Shown in pieces: positions 46,027-53,010 of a stretch of DNA of 53,010 nucleotides. The stretch is taken from positions 1 to 53,010 of IMG/VR virus record IMGVR_UViG_3300030202_000332, one strand, 5' to 3'. Under the pieces are notes generated by a model. It saw only the letters and a program-made list of their open reading frames with translations. It did not search any database and was not told where the DNA came from. Position 1 is the stretch's first letter. Each line of letters begins with the position of its first letter. This stretch comes from a virus. Both the position numbers and the translations under genes were made by a program.

Positions 46027-48098
46027 TATGTTAATACGCTATTTGTATAAGTAGCTTTTTTGACGATTAATTCTAGTTGTGATTTGCCTGTTGCTAAATT
46101 CATATTAATACTATTTATGTAATATTCCTCTGCATTAATTACAATGATGTCATTAACAGAATAGTTTAACATAAAACTTATTGGTAAATTAGCAGAAACT
46201 TTTATGATTCTTCCATTTTGCTCAAATGTTTGCACAATGTATTGTTGATAAAACCTACTAAACAAACTATTTGTATTTACTTCTCCGTTAAATTCATCAT
46301 ACTCTGCACCAAAGTTTAGCGTGTGGTTTTGATCTGTTGATACATTTGATGGAGCATTGTAAGCTGTGATATTTGTGTTTGTTACTGGATAGCTACTAGA
46401 ATCAATGACTCTATTAAAAAATATATATGGACTACCTAGAGTAGACTTTCCTTCAGCATCTACCCACCAACCAATTACATTATTTGTGACAACACCAGCA
46501 TTATTAATTAAGTTTATTAATACACTTCTTTCAAATGGTAATTCTTGATTAAATGCTTGTCCATCATATTTTTCAGGTGCTGAATAATTTAAATCTCCAA
46601 ATACCAAACTAAATTGATTTATAAATCTTAAACTCGTTTGAGTGACTGGTGCAGAATATTTAAAGTTTACTTGATTAAATGGGACTGGACGATCAATCGT
46701 AGATGTGTTTATATCTATATATTTTGTAATGTCTCTTGAAACTCCTTTAGTCATATAATCATCAAAGGTTTCTACATATATAGTGTTATCTGCAAGTTTT
46801 GTATAAGCTACTAAATTAAACATCTTAAATAAGCCAGACAGAAAATCTATTACTTTAATTTTAGGTAAATAATCTTGTATAAATATATTTGATCCTAAAG
46901 TAAAAGCAGCACTACTATAATATGAAATGTTTGCTCCATTTTTTGCAATATTTAAAGCATCAGTAGCACTCGCAGCAAACGTAACATTCGTATTGCAATT
47001 TATTCTAAACTCTAAGTCATAAGTCCTAGTGCTTAAAGTTCCACTTGTTAAACTTGTTATTGTAATTGTTTGCGCTACACCTGACACAAAAGCAACGTTT
47101 TCTTTATAGTATAATAACTCATTTGTTAATTTATCTTTAACAATTATTTCGCCTGTGCTATTTGTAATGCTAGGATTTATAACTAGCCTAACTGTATAAG
47201 TATCTCCACTATTTACAACAAGTTTATCGGCTGTTAAATAATCTCCTCCACCACTAACATAAGTATAATCTGCAAAAGTTCTTTTAATGTTTTTTGTAGT
47301 TGTGTCTACTCCAAATGTAGGCGGATCAGTTTCAGGTGCTGATATTGGAGAGTTTTCTCGATGTAACCAAAGATATAGCTCATCAAACATATCACTGCCA
47401 AAAAAAGTCTTTATACTTCCGTCATCTGTCATATTAAAAGATATGTCATATTGTGTTTGTATAGCTTCAATAATTCTTTTAAGTTTTATTGCAGGTTTTA
47501 AATCTTTTTGTAAAACACTAAAGTTAACGTTATCTAATCTGTTTGTGCTAGGTGTATCATAAGTATAATAATTCTCTAACAATATTAAAGGGACTACTAT
47601 GTTACGATTTGCTGTACTTGTAGCATTAGAGCCTGTCGTTTGTAGTCCTGTTTTAAAAGCGTTTAAGAAATCACCACCAGAATAATCAATATCATAAGTG
47701 CTTAACCCATTTAAAGAGCTTAAATCTTCAGAACCAAATAAATCATTTAGACTGCTAGGCTCTCCAAAGAATACAACTTTATAAGCAAAAGGTTGATTAT
47801 TTTTCATTGATACTCCATCAAGTCTAATCTTTCCTGATCTAAATGGAACTTGGTTTATTTCTAATCTTGCAGTTACTTGAAACCTAGCATCAAATCCATC
47901 TTGTATATTAAAGTTATAATAGTGTTTAAATAGTTTGTTGTTTACTGAAGATGCTGGTAGATTAAAACTTTTAGAAAAAGGTGTAAAGACTTTGCTGATG
48001 TCAGATATGTTCTGAATTGAATCAGTAATACTTATTGTCTCATCTTGGAATAAGTCGACTTTTGTATCAGAAATATATAGTTGTACTTCACGCTTCAT
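46026..48098 (-). CDS. Large tail structural protein (unit B)
   Basis: 690 residues. N- and C-terminal thirds align well with 18,925-21,126 (VQLYISDTKVDLFQDETISI; FLSGLFKMFNLVAYTKLAD). The duplicated DDFV segment of unit A is absent, with MTDDGSIKTFFGSDMF running straight through. Confidence 0.65.
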   Translation of the reverse strand: MKREVQLYISDTKVDLFQDETISITDSIQNISDISKVFTPFSKSFNLPASSVNNKLFKHYYNFNIQDGFDARFQVTARLEINQVPFRSGKIRLDGVSMKNNQPFAYKVVFFGEPSSLNDLFGSEDLSSLNGLSTYDIDYSGGDFLNAFKTGLQTTGSNATSTANRNIVVPLILLENYYTYDTPSTNRLDNVNFSVLQKDLKPAIKLKRIIEAIQTQYDISFNMTDDGSIKTFFGSDMFDELYLWLHRENSPISAPETDPPTFGVDTTTKNIKRTFADYTYVSGGGDYLTADKLVVNSGDTYTVRLVINPSITNSTGEIIVKDKLTNELLYYKENVAFVSGVAQTITITSLTSGTLSTRTYDLEFRINCNTNVTFAASATDALNIAKNGANISYYSSAAFTLGSNIFIQDYLPKIKVIDFLSGLFKMFNLVAYTKLADNTIYVETFDDYMTKGVSRDITKYIDINTSTIDRPVPFNQVNFKYSAPVTQTSLRFINQFSLVFGDLNYSAPEKYDGQAFNQELPFERSVLINLINNAGVVTNNVIGWWVDAEGKSTLGSPYIFFNRVIDSSSYPVTNTNITAYNAPSNVSTDQNHTLNFGAEYDEFNGEVNTNSLFSRFYQQYIVQTFEQNGRIIKVSANLPISFMLNYSVNDIIVINAEEYYINSINMNLATGKSQLELIVKKATYTNSVLT

Positions 48099-49030
48099 TA
48101 TACTATGTTATTAATAATGTCGTTTGATTGTTCTACCTGTAGCGTGTATTGAATTAGTCTGTCGTTTAATGATGTCTTAAATGTTAAAGAACTTGATGTC
48201 ACAACAACAGGATTATAAGTTACACCTCCGTAAGTAATCCACACATACTCACTTAATAAAATATCTTCCATTACTTCATTATAAGCCTCAATCATATAGT
48301 TTGTGTTAAGTGTATATTTAATATTTCCGTTTTTATTAAATATTTGATTCTGATGGCTTGTAGTATCGTAATTACTTGAGGAATAAGTAAAGATGTTTCT
48401 TTTAAAATTATCTGATTTAGCAGTCATACTTTCAACCGACTTTAAAAAGAAGTAATGTTCTTGTTGTACTCCATTTCTATTTATAAATGTCATTAATACA
48501 GGAGTGTATTTAGCATTACATATTCTTTCTATTGTCCAAGTATAGTTTCCTGATGCTGCTGCTACGCTTGTCGCTGAGGTGCTTATCGTTGCTTTAGTTG
48601 CAGTTCCTGAATTCATATCATAAGCAAAAGAAGCTGTACTGTCTGGTAAATATATTATTTGACTACCGCCTGTATTTGTTAATTCGTAGTCATCAGGATC
48701 AATGTCTTGATTTACTCCTGCTGTGAATAATGAATATCCATAAAATCCTGTATGTGTTACTGCACCTTGAGCTGTGGCAGTTCCTCCACCATCAACAGCC
48801 GTATAAGTTGTAATGACATAAGAGATAGCTACCGTATCAAATGTTGATGCACTGTCAACCCAATAATCCTTACACAAGGTTGCTATTTCAAATACTGTTC
48901 TATTTGATGTGGCGTTTTTAAGAATTGTATATCTTAAAGTTCCATCTATAGTCAAAGCTATTTGAGCAGACAAATGTGAGCCAGTTGTTACAGTTACAAA
49001 GTATGGACTTCTTAAAAATATATTTGCCAT
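48098..49030 (-). CDS. Tail structural protein, 310 aa (unit B)
   Basis: MANIFLRSPYFVTVTTGSHL; the middle (about 85-145) differs strongly from 21,126-22,088, while SDNFKRNIFTYSSSNYDTT and DILLSEYVWITY are conserved. Confidence 0.6.
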   Translation of the reverse strand: MANIFLRSPYFVTVTTGSHLSAQIALTIDGTLRYTILKNATSNRTVFEIATLCKDYWVDSASTFDTVAISYVITTYTAVDGGGTATAQGAVTHTGFYGYSLFTAGVNQDIDPDDYELTNTGGSQIIYLPDSTASFAYDMNSGTATKATISTSATSVAAASGNYTWTIERICNAKYTPVLMTFINRNGVQQEHYFFLKSVESMTAKSDNFKRNIFTYSSSNYDTTSHQNQIFNKNGNIKYTLNTNYMIEAYNEVMEDILLSEYVWITYGGVTYNPVVVTSSSLTFKTSLNDRLIQYTLQVEQSNDIINNIV

Positions 49031-49542
49031 TATTTATTATTGTTAGGTATAATTATTGAATTGTCTAAATCATCTGCAAAAGCATTTTGTAAATCATCAG
49101 GTAATCTTTTAAATGCTGCGTTAAAAGGTTTAGTAAAAAACATACTAGGCTTTATTCCGTATTTAAATATGTTTTTAGCTACTGCATATTGTAATGATTT
49201 TCTACTTAAAAATTTGCCTGTCTTTTTATCTCTAGTTCCTTCTAAACCTTTTCTTACTACCCATTGACTAAAAGCAGATGGAGGAGGCATTTTTGTAGTA
49301 TAGCTATAAGGTGTGTTGTATTTCTTTTTAGTACCACTTACTCCTTTATCTTGAAATTTACCGTAATCATCCATTATAAAATTTATACCAATAGCATTAC
49401 TACCTTTGAACATCTTATAGTCTAAGCTATTATATAAACTTTTGCTTACATTCATTTTCCTTTTAGTTAAATTAGTTCTCGCTTGTTGGATCACATATTT
49501 ACCAAATTTATTTAAAGTCTCTTTTGTTTCTTTTAGTTGCAT
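49030..49542 (-). CDS. HK97 gp10-like tail completion protein (unit B)
   Basis: 170 residues. YVIQQARTNLTKRKMNVSKS, FIMDDYGKFQDKGVSGTKKK, PPPSAFSQWVVRKGLEGTRD. Homologue of 22,091-22,609. Confidence 0.7.
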   Translation of the reverse strand: MQLKETKETLNKFGKYVIQQARTNLTKRKMNVSKSLYNSLDYKMFKGSNAIGINFIMDDYGKFQDKGVSGTKKKYNTPYSYTTKMPPPSAFSQWVVRKGLEGTRDKKTGKFLSRKSLQYAVAKNIFKYGIKPSMFFTKPFNAAFKRLPDDLQNAFADDLDNSIIIPNNNK

Positions 49543-50006
49543 AAGTTTATATCGTTTGCTACAAATACATCAAAGGTGCAAGTTACTCCTGCCATTTCAT
49601 TCTCAAATCTTTCATAAAAGAACTCACAAGAAGCATCTCCTACTAATTGGTATAAATCTAAATGTATTGTCCCTTGCCTTAATGCTCCAATTAATTTATT
49701 AACCACAGCTAATTGAGTATTGATAACATCTTGCTCATTATTGTTTCCTCTGAATATATCTGTTGTTTCTTCTTTGCTGAGGTTTACTAAGTCCATTGCT
49801 AAAACACTTATGTTAAATTGAAGTACTTGTTCTTGTATTGTAACATTGTTTACTATAATATGGCTTAAAGGAAATATAGTTTGTTTAGATAAATCTATTT
49901 CTGTGATGTCGCCTGTTGTTACAGTATTGACATTTACATCAGCTAACAACTGTGTTTTAATTGTTTCTGTTATTTGATAAAATCCTCTTACTCCTTGATT
50001 GCTCAT
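49533..50006 (-). CDS. Tail terminator/neck protein candidate (unit B)
   Basis: 157 residues, about 90 percent identical to 22,600-23,073. Its ATG overlaps the TGA of the frameshifted chaperone directly, since the membrane peptide gene is absent here. Confidence 0.65.
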   Translation of the reverse strand: MSNQGVRGFYQITETIKTQLLADVNVNTVTTGDITEIDLSKQTIFPLSHIIVNNVTIQEQVLQFNISVLAMDLVNLSKEETTDIFRGNNNEQDVINTQLAVVNKLIGALRQGTIHLDLYQLVGDASCEFFYERFENEMAGVTCTFDVFVANDINLCN

Positions 50007-50739
50007 CTTTTTATTTTACTTTTAATTTGTTTAGCTTCTAGCTCTGCTTTCTCTTTCATAAAACTTAATGCATAAAGACAAGTATGCACATTCAATTTAG
50101 TGATATCTTCAAGTCTTGTAATGTCTGAATTAGCGAGGCTGAAAATTGATTGAAACCAACCCCATTTTTTTCCAAAGTTTCTTGTTGGGCTAAACTCATC
50201 GCCTCCCCCTCCAAATAACTCAGCATAGTTTTCGACAAGTCCATCCCTAAATGATAAAAAAAAAGTATGGAACTTAACACAGCATCCATCGGCATATCTT
50301 TCATTATATTATCTTCATCACCTTTATAATCTTCTATTAAATATTTTTCTTTATGTCTTTGCTTAATGGGACGATAAAGAACATTCATTGCTTTGTGTAG
50401 GTTTTCAAAATCCCCTATGTATGTGTCAAGATCAACATATTCTCCAAAGCTCATATCTTCTAGCATAGGAATAAAACCATATTCTATGTTATTTATTTTA
50501 AACTTCCTTACTAAAGGTGGCTTCTCATTAAACATTTCAGAAAGAACACCTGTGATGTCTTTTATGCTTTTAGCTTTCATCGCTAATATTGTATCGCCTC
50601 TTAGTCCACAGAATATCTCTATCATTTTAATAGCTAAGAAGTTTTCATCTTCGTTGTCATCTTGGATTTTTAAATACTTTTGATATTGCCCTAAAGTTAT
50701 TTCACTTAAGGTGCTAGGAATATTTACTTTTACTTTCAT
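50003..50739 (-). CDS. Tail assembly chaperone, -1 frameshift fusion (unit B)
   Basis: 245 residues after -1 slippage at codon 161, exactly the unit A length. The extension reads LSFRDGLVENYAELF, NFGKKWGWFQSIFSLANSDI and VHTCLYALSFMKEKAELEAK. Amino-acid conservation of this frame, while overlapping zero-frame codons differ, is strong evidence that it is translated. Confidence 0.8.
50092..50739 (-). CDS. Tail assembly chaperone, zero-frame product (unit B)
   Basis: 215 residues, same length as 23,283-23,930: STLSEITLGQYQKYLKIQDD, YGFIPMLEDMSFGEYVDLDT and SILFFYHLGMDLSKTM. Late element 5 nt before ATG. Confidence 0.8.
   Translation of the reverse strand: MKVKVNIPSTLSEITLGQYQKYLKIQDDNEDENFLAIKMIEIFCGLRGDTILAMKAKSIKDITGVLSEMFNEKPPLVRKFKINNIEYGFIPMLEDMSFGEYVDLDTYIGDFENLHKAMNVLYRPIKQRHKEKYLIEDYKGDEDNIMKDMPMDAVLSSILFFYHLGMDLSKTMLSYLEGEAMSLAQQETLEKNGVGFNQFSASLIQTLQDLKISLN
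50256..50264 (-). promoter_or_regulatory. Programmed -1 frameshift slippery site (unit B)
   Basis: Minus strand CTT TTT TTT TAT, nine T, at the same codon position (159-161) as in unit A. Confidence 0.8.
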
Positions 50740-50744
50740 ACATA

Positions 50745-50770
50745 TATAACGTAAAAAATAAAAGTTTTAG
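50745..50770 (-). promoter_or_regulatory. Late element: CTAAAA-N12-ACGTTATA (unit B)
   Basis: CTAAAA (50,765-50,770), 12 nt identical to unit A, ACGTTATA (50,745-50,752), TATGT, ATG. The block is conserved although the terminase gene just upstream is a different lineage. Confidence 0.7.
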
Positions 50771-50773
50771 AAA

Positions 50774-51943
50774 CTATCTTATTGCGTATTGTCCTCTATT
50801 AGGATTCTTTAGTTGCATCATTAAAGCGTATCGAGCTGCATCAATACAGTCAGGATGTAAACCTGTAGGTTTTTGTAGATTGTTACCCTCTTTGTCTCTG
50901 TCCCATACATATCCTTGAAGTTCTTTAATAAGGTTTTTAGACTTTGAGGTTACATAGATTTCATTCTGGTTAATTAGGTTAATCCCATAAACTATTGAAT
51001 CTTTACCCTTTGTAACTGGATATATTTTATGTCCATAGTTTCTTAGCTCTTGTATAGACTTAGGCTCTGCGCTATCTGCATATATGTTTTCTCGTATCTC
51101 GTTCTGTTTTATGAAGTAGCTTAAATCTCTATTTAACATTCCTTTACGATAAAGTACCTCATCAAATATATAAGCATCATTCCATTTGTATAATCTTATA
51201 ATTGTTGAGGGATCAACACTATAACCAAAGTCAAGCCCTGCGCATAATAATCTTGCTTCTTGTGGTATATTGTCAATAGGTTTCCAATCAGGAATGCAGA
51301 CGCCTTCTAAACTTCCTATCTGTCCTAATCCATATACTTTCCACCAGTTAGCCCAATAAGTAGAAGTCTTTCCTTTCTCTCTTGCTTTTTCTATTTCTTT
51401 AATTATTGACTCTGGTAAGCTATCGTTGTCTTTGTATGTTAAGGTTATAAAGTTCGCATCTTGCTGTCCTATAAGTTCTTTGTCTACCCAGAATAAATTA
51501 GCAGGGTTATAGTCAAGCCATATATTGCCTGATGTTCTAACTGCTAATTGTTGGTAAGAATCAAAGCTAACATTATTACACTCGTTTATAAATAAGTCTG
51601 TTCTTCTTGCTCCTCTTAGTTTGTCAGGCTGATCTGTACTAAAGAACTCTATATAGCTACCATTACTAAATTCGTATTTTAAGGTACTCTTATTAAACTT
51701 TCTATCATCATACCTAGCCAATCCCTTTAAGATGTTTAAGAAGTCTTTTAAAGCACCTCTACGTAAGTGTGGTATAGATTCAGCTACTATGCTTATTTCT
51801 TTTCCTTTGTTTCGGATTGCATAGTCTATGAGGATTGCTATGATTGCTATTGTCTTTCCTGCTGATGATCCTCCTCTAATTATGCGAACTCTTTTATTAA
51901 GTTCTCTTAGTTTGTTAAGTGCTGAGGTTTTTGATACTTGCAT
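50774..51943 (-). CDS. terL: Terminase large subunit, different lineage (unit B)
   Basis: 389 residues. Walker A GGSSAGKT at 24-31, Walker B TDLFINECNNV near 135, YNPANLFWVDKE motif, nuclease Asp motifs CAGLDFGYSVDPSTIIRLY, ADSAEPKSIQEL and HPDCIDAARYALMM. Terminase_3 type but largely unalignable by eye with unit A outside motifs. The last residues (LKNPNRGQYAIR) converge with unit A, so the exchange boundary is probably near the 3' end. Confidence 0.9.
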   Translation of the reverse strand: MQVSKTSALNKLRELNKRVRIIRGGSSAGKTIAIIAILIDYAIRNKGKEISIVAESIPHLRRGALKDFLNILKGLARYDDRKFNKSTLKYEFSNGSYIEFFSTDQPDKLRGARRTDLFINECNNVSFDSYQQLAVRTSGNIWLDYNPANLFWVDKELIGQQDANFITLTYKDNDSLPESIIKEIEKAREKGKTSTYWANWWKVYGLGQIGSLEGVCIPDWKPIDNIPQEARLLCAGLDFGYSVDPSTIIRLYKWNDAYIFDEVLYRKGMLNRDLSYFIKQNEIRENIYADSAEPKSIQELRNYGHKIYPVTKGKDSIVYGINLINQNEIYVTSKSKNLIKELQGYVWDRDKEGNNLQKPTGLHPDCIDAARYALMMQLKNPNRGQYAIR

Positions 51944-52191
51944 TAATCAATAAATAAAGGAACATCCTCATTAACGTGAATGTCTTTAGTTTCTCTTGGT
52001 TTACCTGCTACATAGTTGTAGTACAGTTGCACATATTTAAAGTCGCCTTTCTCTAAACCTTTTCTTAAAGCATCAAATGCTAAAGGCTCTAAAGGTGTAA
52101 GTTTCTCAATTAGTTTTACTTCTTCTGTCTTAGGTTTTCTTCCTGCAAAGCCTTTAGTTGAATGTCCTCCGTTATTCTTTCTACCGTCCAT
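51943..52191 (-). CDS. terS: Terminase small subunit-like, different lineage (unit B)
   Basis: 82 residues: GGHSTKGFAGRKPKTEEVKL, then YVQLYYNYVAGKPRETKDI. GRKP signature and short helical body as in unit A, but little other identity. It was exchanged together with terL. 1-nt overlap with terL; ATG 31 nt after the late element. Confidence 0.75.
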   Translation of the reverse strand: MDGRKNNGGHSTKGFAGRKPKTEEVKLIEKLTPLEPLAFDALRKGLEKGDFKYVQLYYNYVAGKPRETKDIHVNEDVPLFID

Positions 52192-52222
52192 AAAAGATTA
52201 ATTTAAATTAATTAATTAATTA

Positions 52223-52248
52223 TATAACGTTAGTTTTCAGGATTTTGT
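52223..52248 (-). promoter_or_regulatory. Late element: ACAAAA-N12-ACGTTATA, upstream of terS (unit B)
   Basis: ACAAAA (52,243-52,248), 12 nt, ACGTTATA (52,223-52,230), 31 nt from the terS ATG through an AATT-repeat leader. Confidence 0.7.
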
Positions 52249-52373
52249 TTAGGCAGTCTTTTTTTAATCTCTATTATTTCTTTAGATATTTTATCTACCA
52301 TAATATAAAGATTAGCTGTTATTCTTTCTATCTGTGCTATCTTTTGTTTTTGTGTCCATTTCTTATCTTTCAA
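52230..52373 (-). CDS. 47-residue helical protein, TTG start (unit B)
   Basis: TTG in TTGA overlap with the methyltransferase remnant, then KDKKWTQKQKIAQIERITAN. Homologue of 25,467-25,610; the first half is identical. Confidence 0.7.
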   Translation of the reverse strand: MKDKKWTQKQKIAQIERITANLYIMVDKISKEIIEIKKRLPKQNPEN

Positions 52374-52480
52374 AATAATCTTGTTTGTTGTTTATGTTGT
52401 TCTATTCGTTTCTTTGCTGCTTCAAACTGATTGTCTGACATTTCTTTCATAGCCTCCATACAGTCTTGGTTGTATATCAT
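52370..52480 (-). pseudogene. Methyltransferase remnant (in-frame 513-bp deletion)
   Basis: Open frame of 36 codons: MIYNQDCMEAMKEMSDNQF (residues 1-19 of the unit A enzyme) joined to EAAKKRIEQHKQQTRLF (residues 191-207). DPPY and the SAM-binding motif are gone, so it cannot be active. The junction falls in a TTTGA shared by both flanks in unit A (25,659-25,663 and 26,172-26,176). Start, stop and both overlaps with neighbours are intact, so it may persist as a translational bridge. Confidence 0.9.
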
Positions 52481-52839
52481 TCTGTTCCTGATATTATTTG
52501 ATCGTGTGGTATTCTGTAAGTTCCAAACTGTTCATCATAACCCTCCTCAAACTTATCTCCCTCGATTTCTTTTTGTAAGTGTGCTAAGGCTCTCCAAGCT
52601 ATTTTTGCTGAGTGTCTTACTCCGTCTATATCGTGCATACCATTTTCCATTAGGTGTCGCATAAGCGCATCTAAGTCATCAGAGCTTTTTTCTCTGTCCC
52701 AATGTATGTCTTCGTCTGGGTGATGTTGTTTAGATCCTATGTAGCTTACTCTTGCTACTTCGCATAAAGCGTCAGGAAAGTATTTTATTAGCCCTCTATA
52801 CAAGGGTATCTCTTTTCTCTTTTGTTTGTTCTTTTCCAT
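52477..52839 (-). CDS. DUF5664 protein (unit B)
   Basis: 120 residues, about 95 percent identical to 26,227-26,589 with the same YFPDALCEVARVSYIGSKQH core. 4-nt overlap with the methyltransferase remnant. Confidence 0.75.
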   Translation of the reverse strand: MEKNKQKRKEIPLYRGLIKYFPDALCEVARVSYIGSKQHHPDEDIHWDREKSSDDLDALMRHLMENGMHDIDGVRHSAKIAWRALAHLQKEIEGDKFEEGYDEQFGTYRIPHDQIISGTE

Positions 52840-53010
52840 CTATTTCTTTTAAGGGTAATGTATCTACTATCATCAAAAGTTTCTTTAAGTCCTTTTCTTT
52901 TGTGTAGTCTATTATGTGGTTTATTAATGCTTTTCTTAATTTTGATTTGTTTCTTAGTCTAAGTAAGATAATATCAAAATACTTATCTAATAAAGGATTA
53001 TATCTTCTAT
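52796..53010 (-). CDS. DnaA domain IV-like protein, 5' part outside window (unit B)
   Basis: The C-terminal about 71 codons of the homologue of 26,546-26,986, ending KRDTLV. Nearly identical; the part carrying the DHST motif lies beyond the right edge. Confidence 0.75.
   Translation of the reverse strand, partial: RRYNPLLDKYFDIILLRLRNKSKLRKALINHIIDYTKEKDLKKLLMIVDTLPLKEIDGKEQTKEKRDTLV
52913..53010. repeat. Right terminal identity stretch
   Basis: 98 bases identical to 26,663-26,760. The window ends inside a segment that exists internally between the two units. Confidence 0.85.

Noticed and set aside
1-53010. Prophage signs (integrase, attachment sites, repressor), tRNA genes, CRISPR arrays, insertion sequences
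   Set aside because: None seen on reading either strand; the terminal identities are single stretches in register with the genome duplication, not attachment sites.

Overview
The window is very AT-rich and has almost no Shine-Dalgarno sequences. Essentially every gene is on the minus strand, in tight and often overlapping runs. The gene content is that of a tailed bacteriophage (Caudoviricetes): terminase, frameshifted tail chaperone, tape measure, prohead protease, HK97-type capsid, portal and fibres. Bacteroidota-style signal peptides (ending in NANSQ, ASAQ), -33/-7 type promoters (TTTG-N21-TAnnTTT) and small phage proteins typical of marine flavobacterial viruses suggest a host in Bacteroidota, probably a marine flavobacterium. 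I see no integrase, lysogeny repressor, tRNA, rRNA, CRISPR array or insertion sequence.

The window is two related but diverged phage genomes joined head to tail. Unit A is 1-27,878 and unit B is 27,879-53,010. They share order and most genes, with identity ranging from near-identical to unrelated. Read in the direction of transcription (right to left), each unit has: PD-(D/E)XK exonuclease, DnaA-domain-IV-like protein, DUF5664, DNA methyltransferase (deleted in B), small and large terminase, tail chaperone with a programmed -1 frameshift, neck and tail proteins, tape measure, prohead protease, scaffold, capsid, tail tube candidate, portal, connector, fibres, a lysis and envelope cassette (holin, M15 peptidase, exported proteins), NinG-like nuclease, two ssDNA-binding candidates, a RecA-fold ATPase, a small sigma-like factor, two further PD-(D/E)XK-like proteins and a run of microproteins. 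The first 77 bases of the window are identical to 27,879-27,955, and the last 98 bases to 26,663-26,760. This is what is expected if two separate circularly permuted genomes (about 27.9 and 26.3 kb by inference) were joined through one shared segment. A real heterodimer is the alternative.

Regulation is unusually legible. Ten copies of a bipartite element, (ACAAAW or CTAAAA)-N12-nCGTTATA, precede five transcription units in both genomes. In eight of them it lies exactly 5 nt before the ATG. I infer a late promoter giving leaderless mRNAs, perhaps read by the phage's own sigma-like protein. A different pair of elements (TTTG-N21-TA box) precedes early genes. Intrinsic terminators separate units, and one runs its T-tract straight into the ATG of the ATPase gene. 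Several genes start with TTG inside a TTGA stop/start overlap.

The two genomes differ mainly in swapped modules: both terminase subunits, holin and endolysin, an exported barrel-like protein (fused in B to a small membrane peptide that in A sits in the tail operon), the fibre genes, and an in-frame microhomology deletion of the methyltransferase in B.
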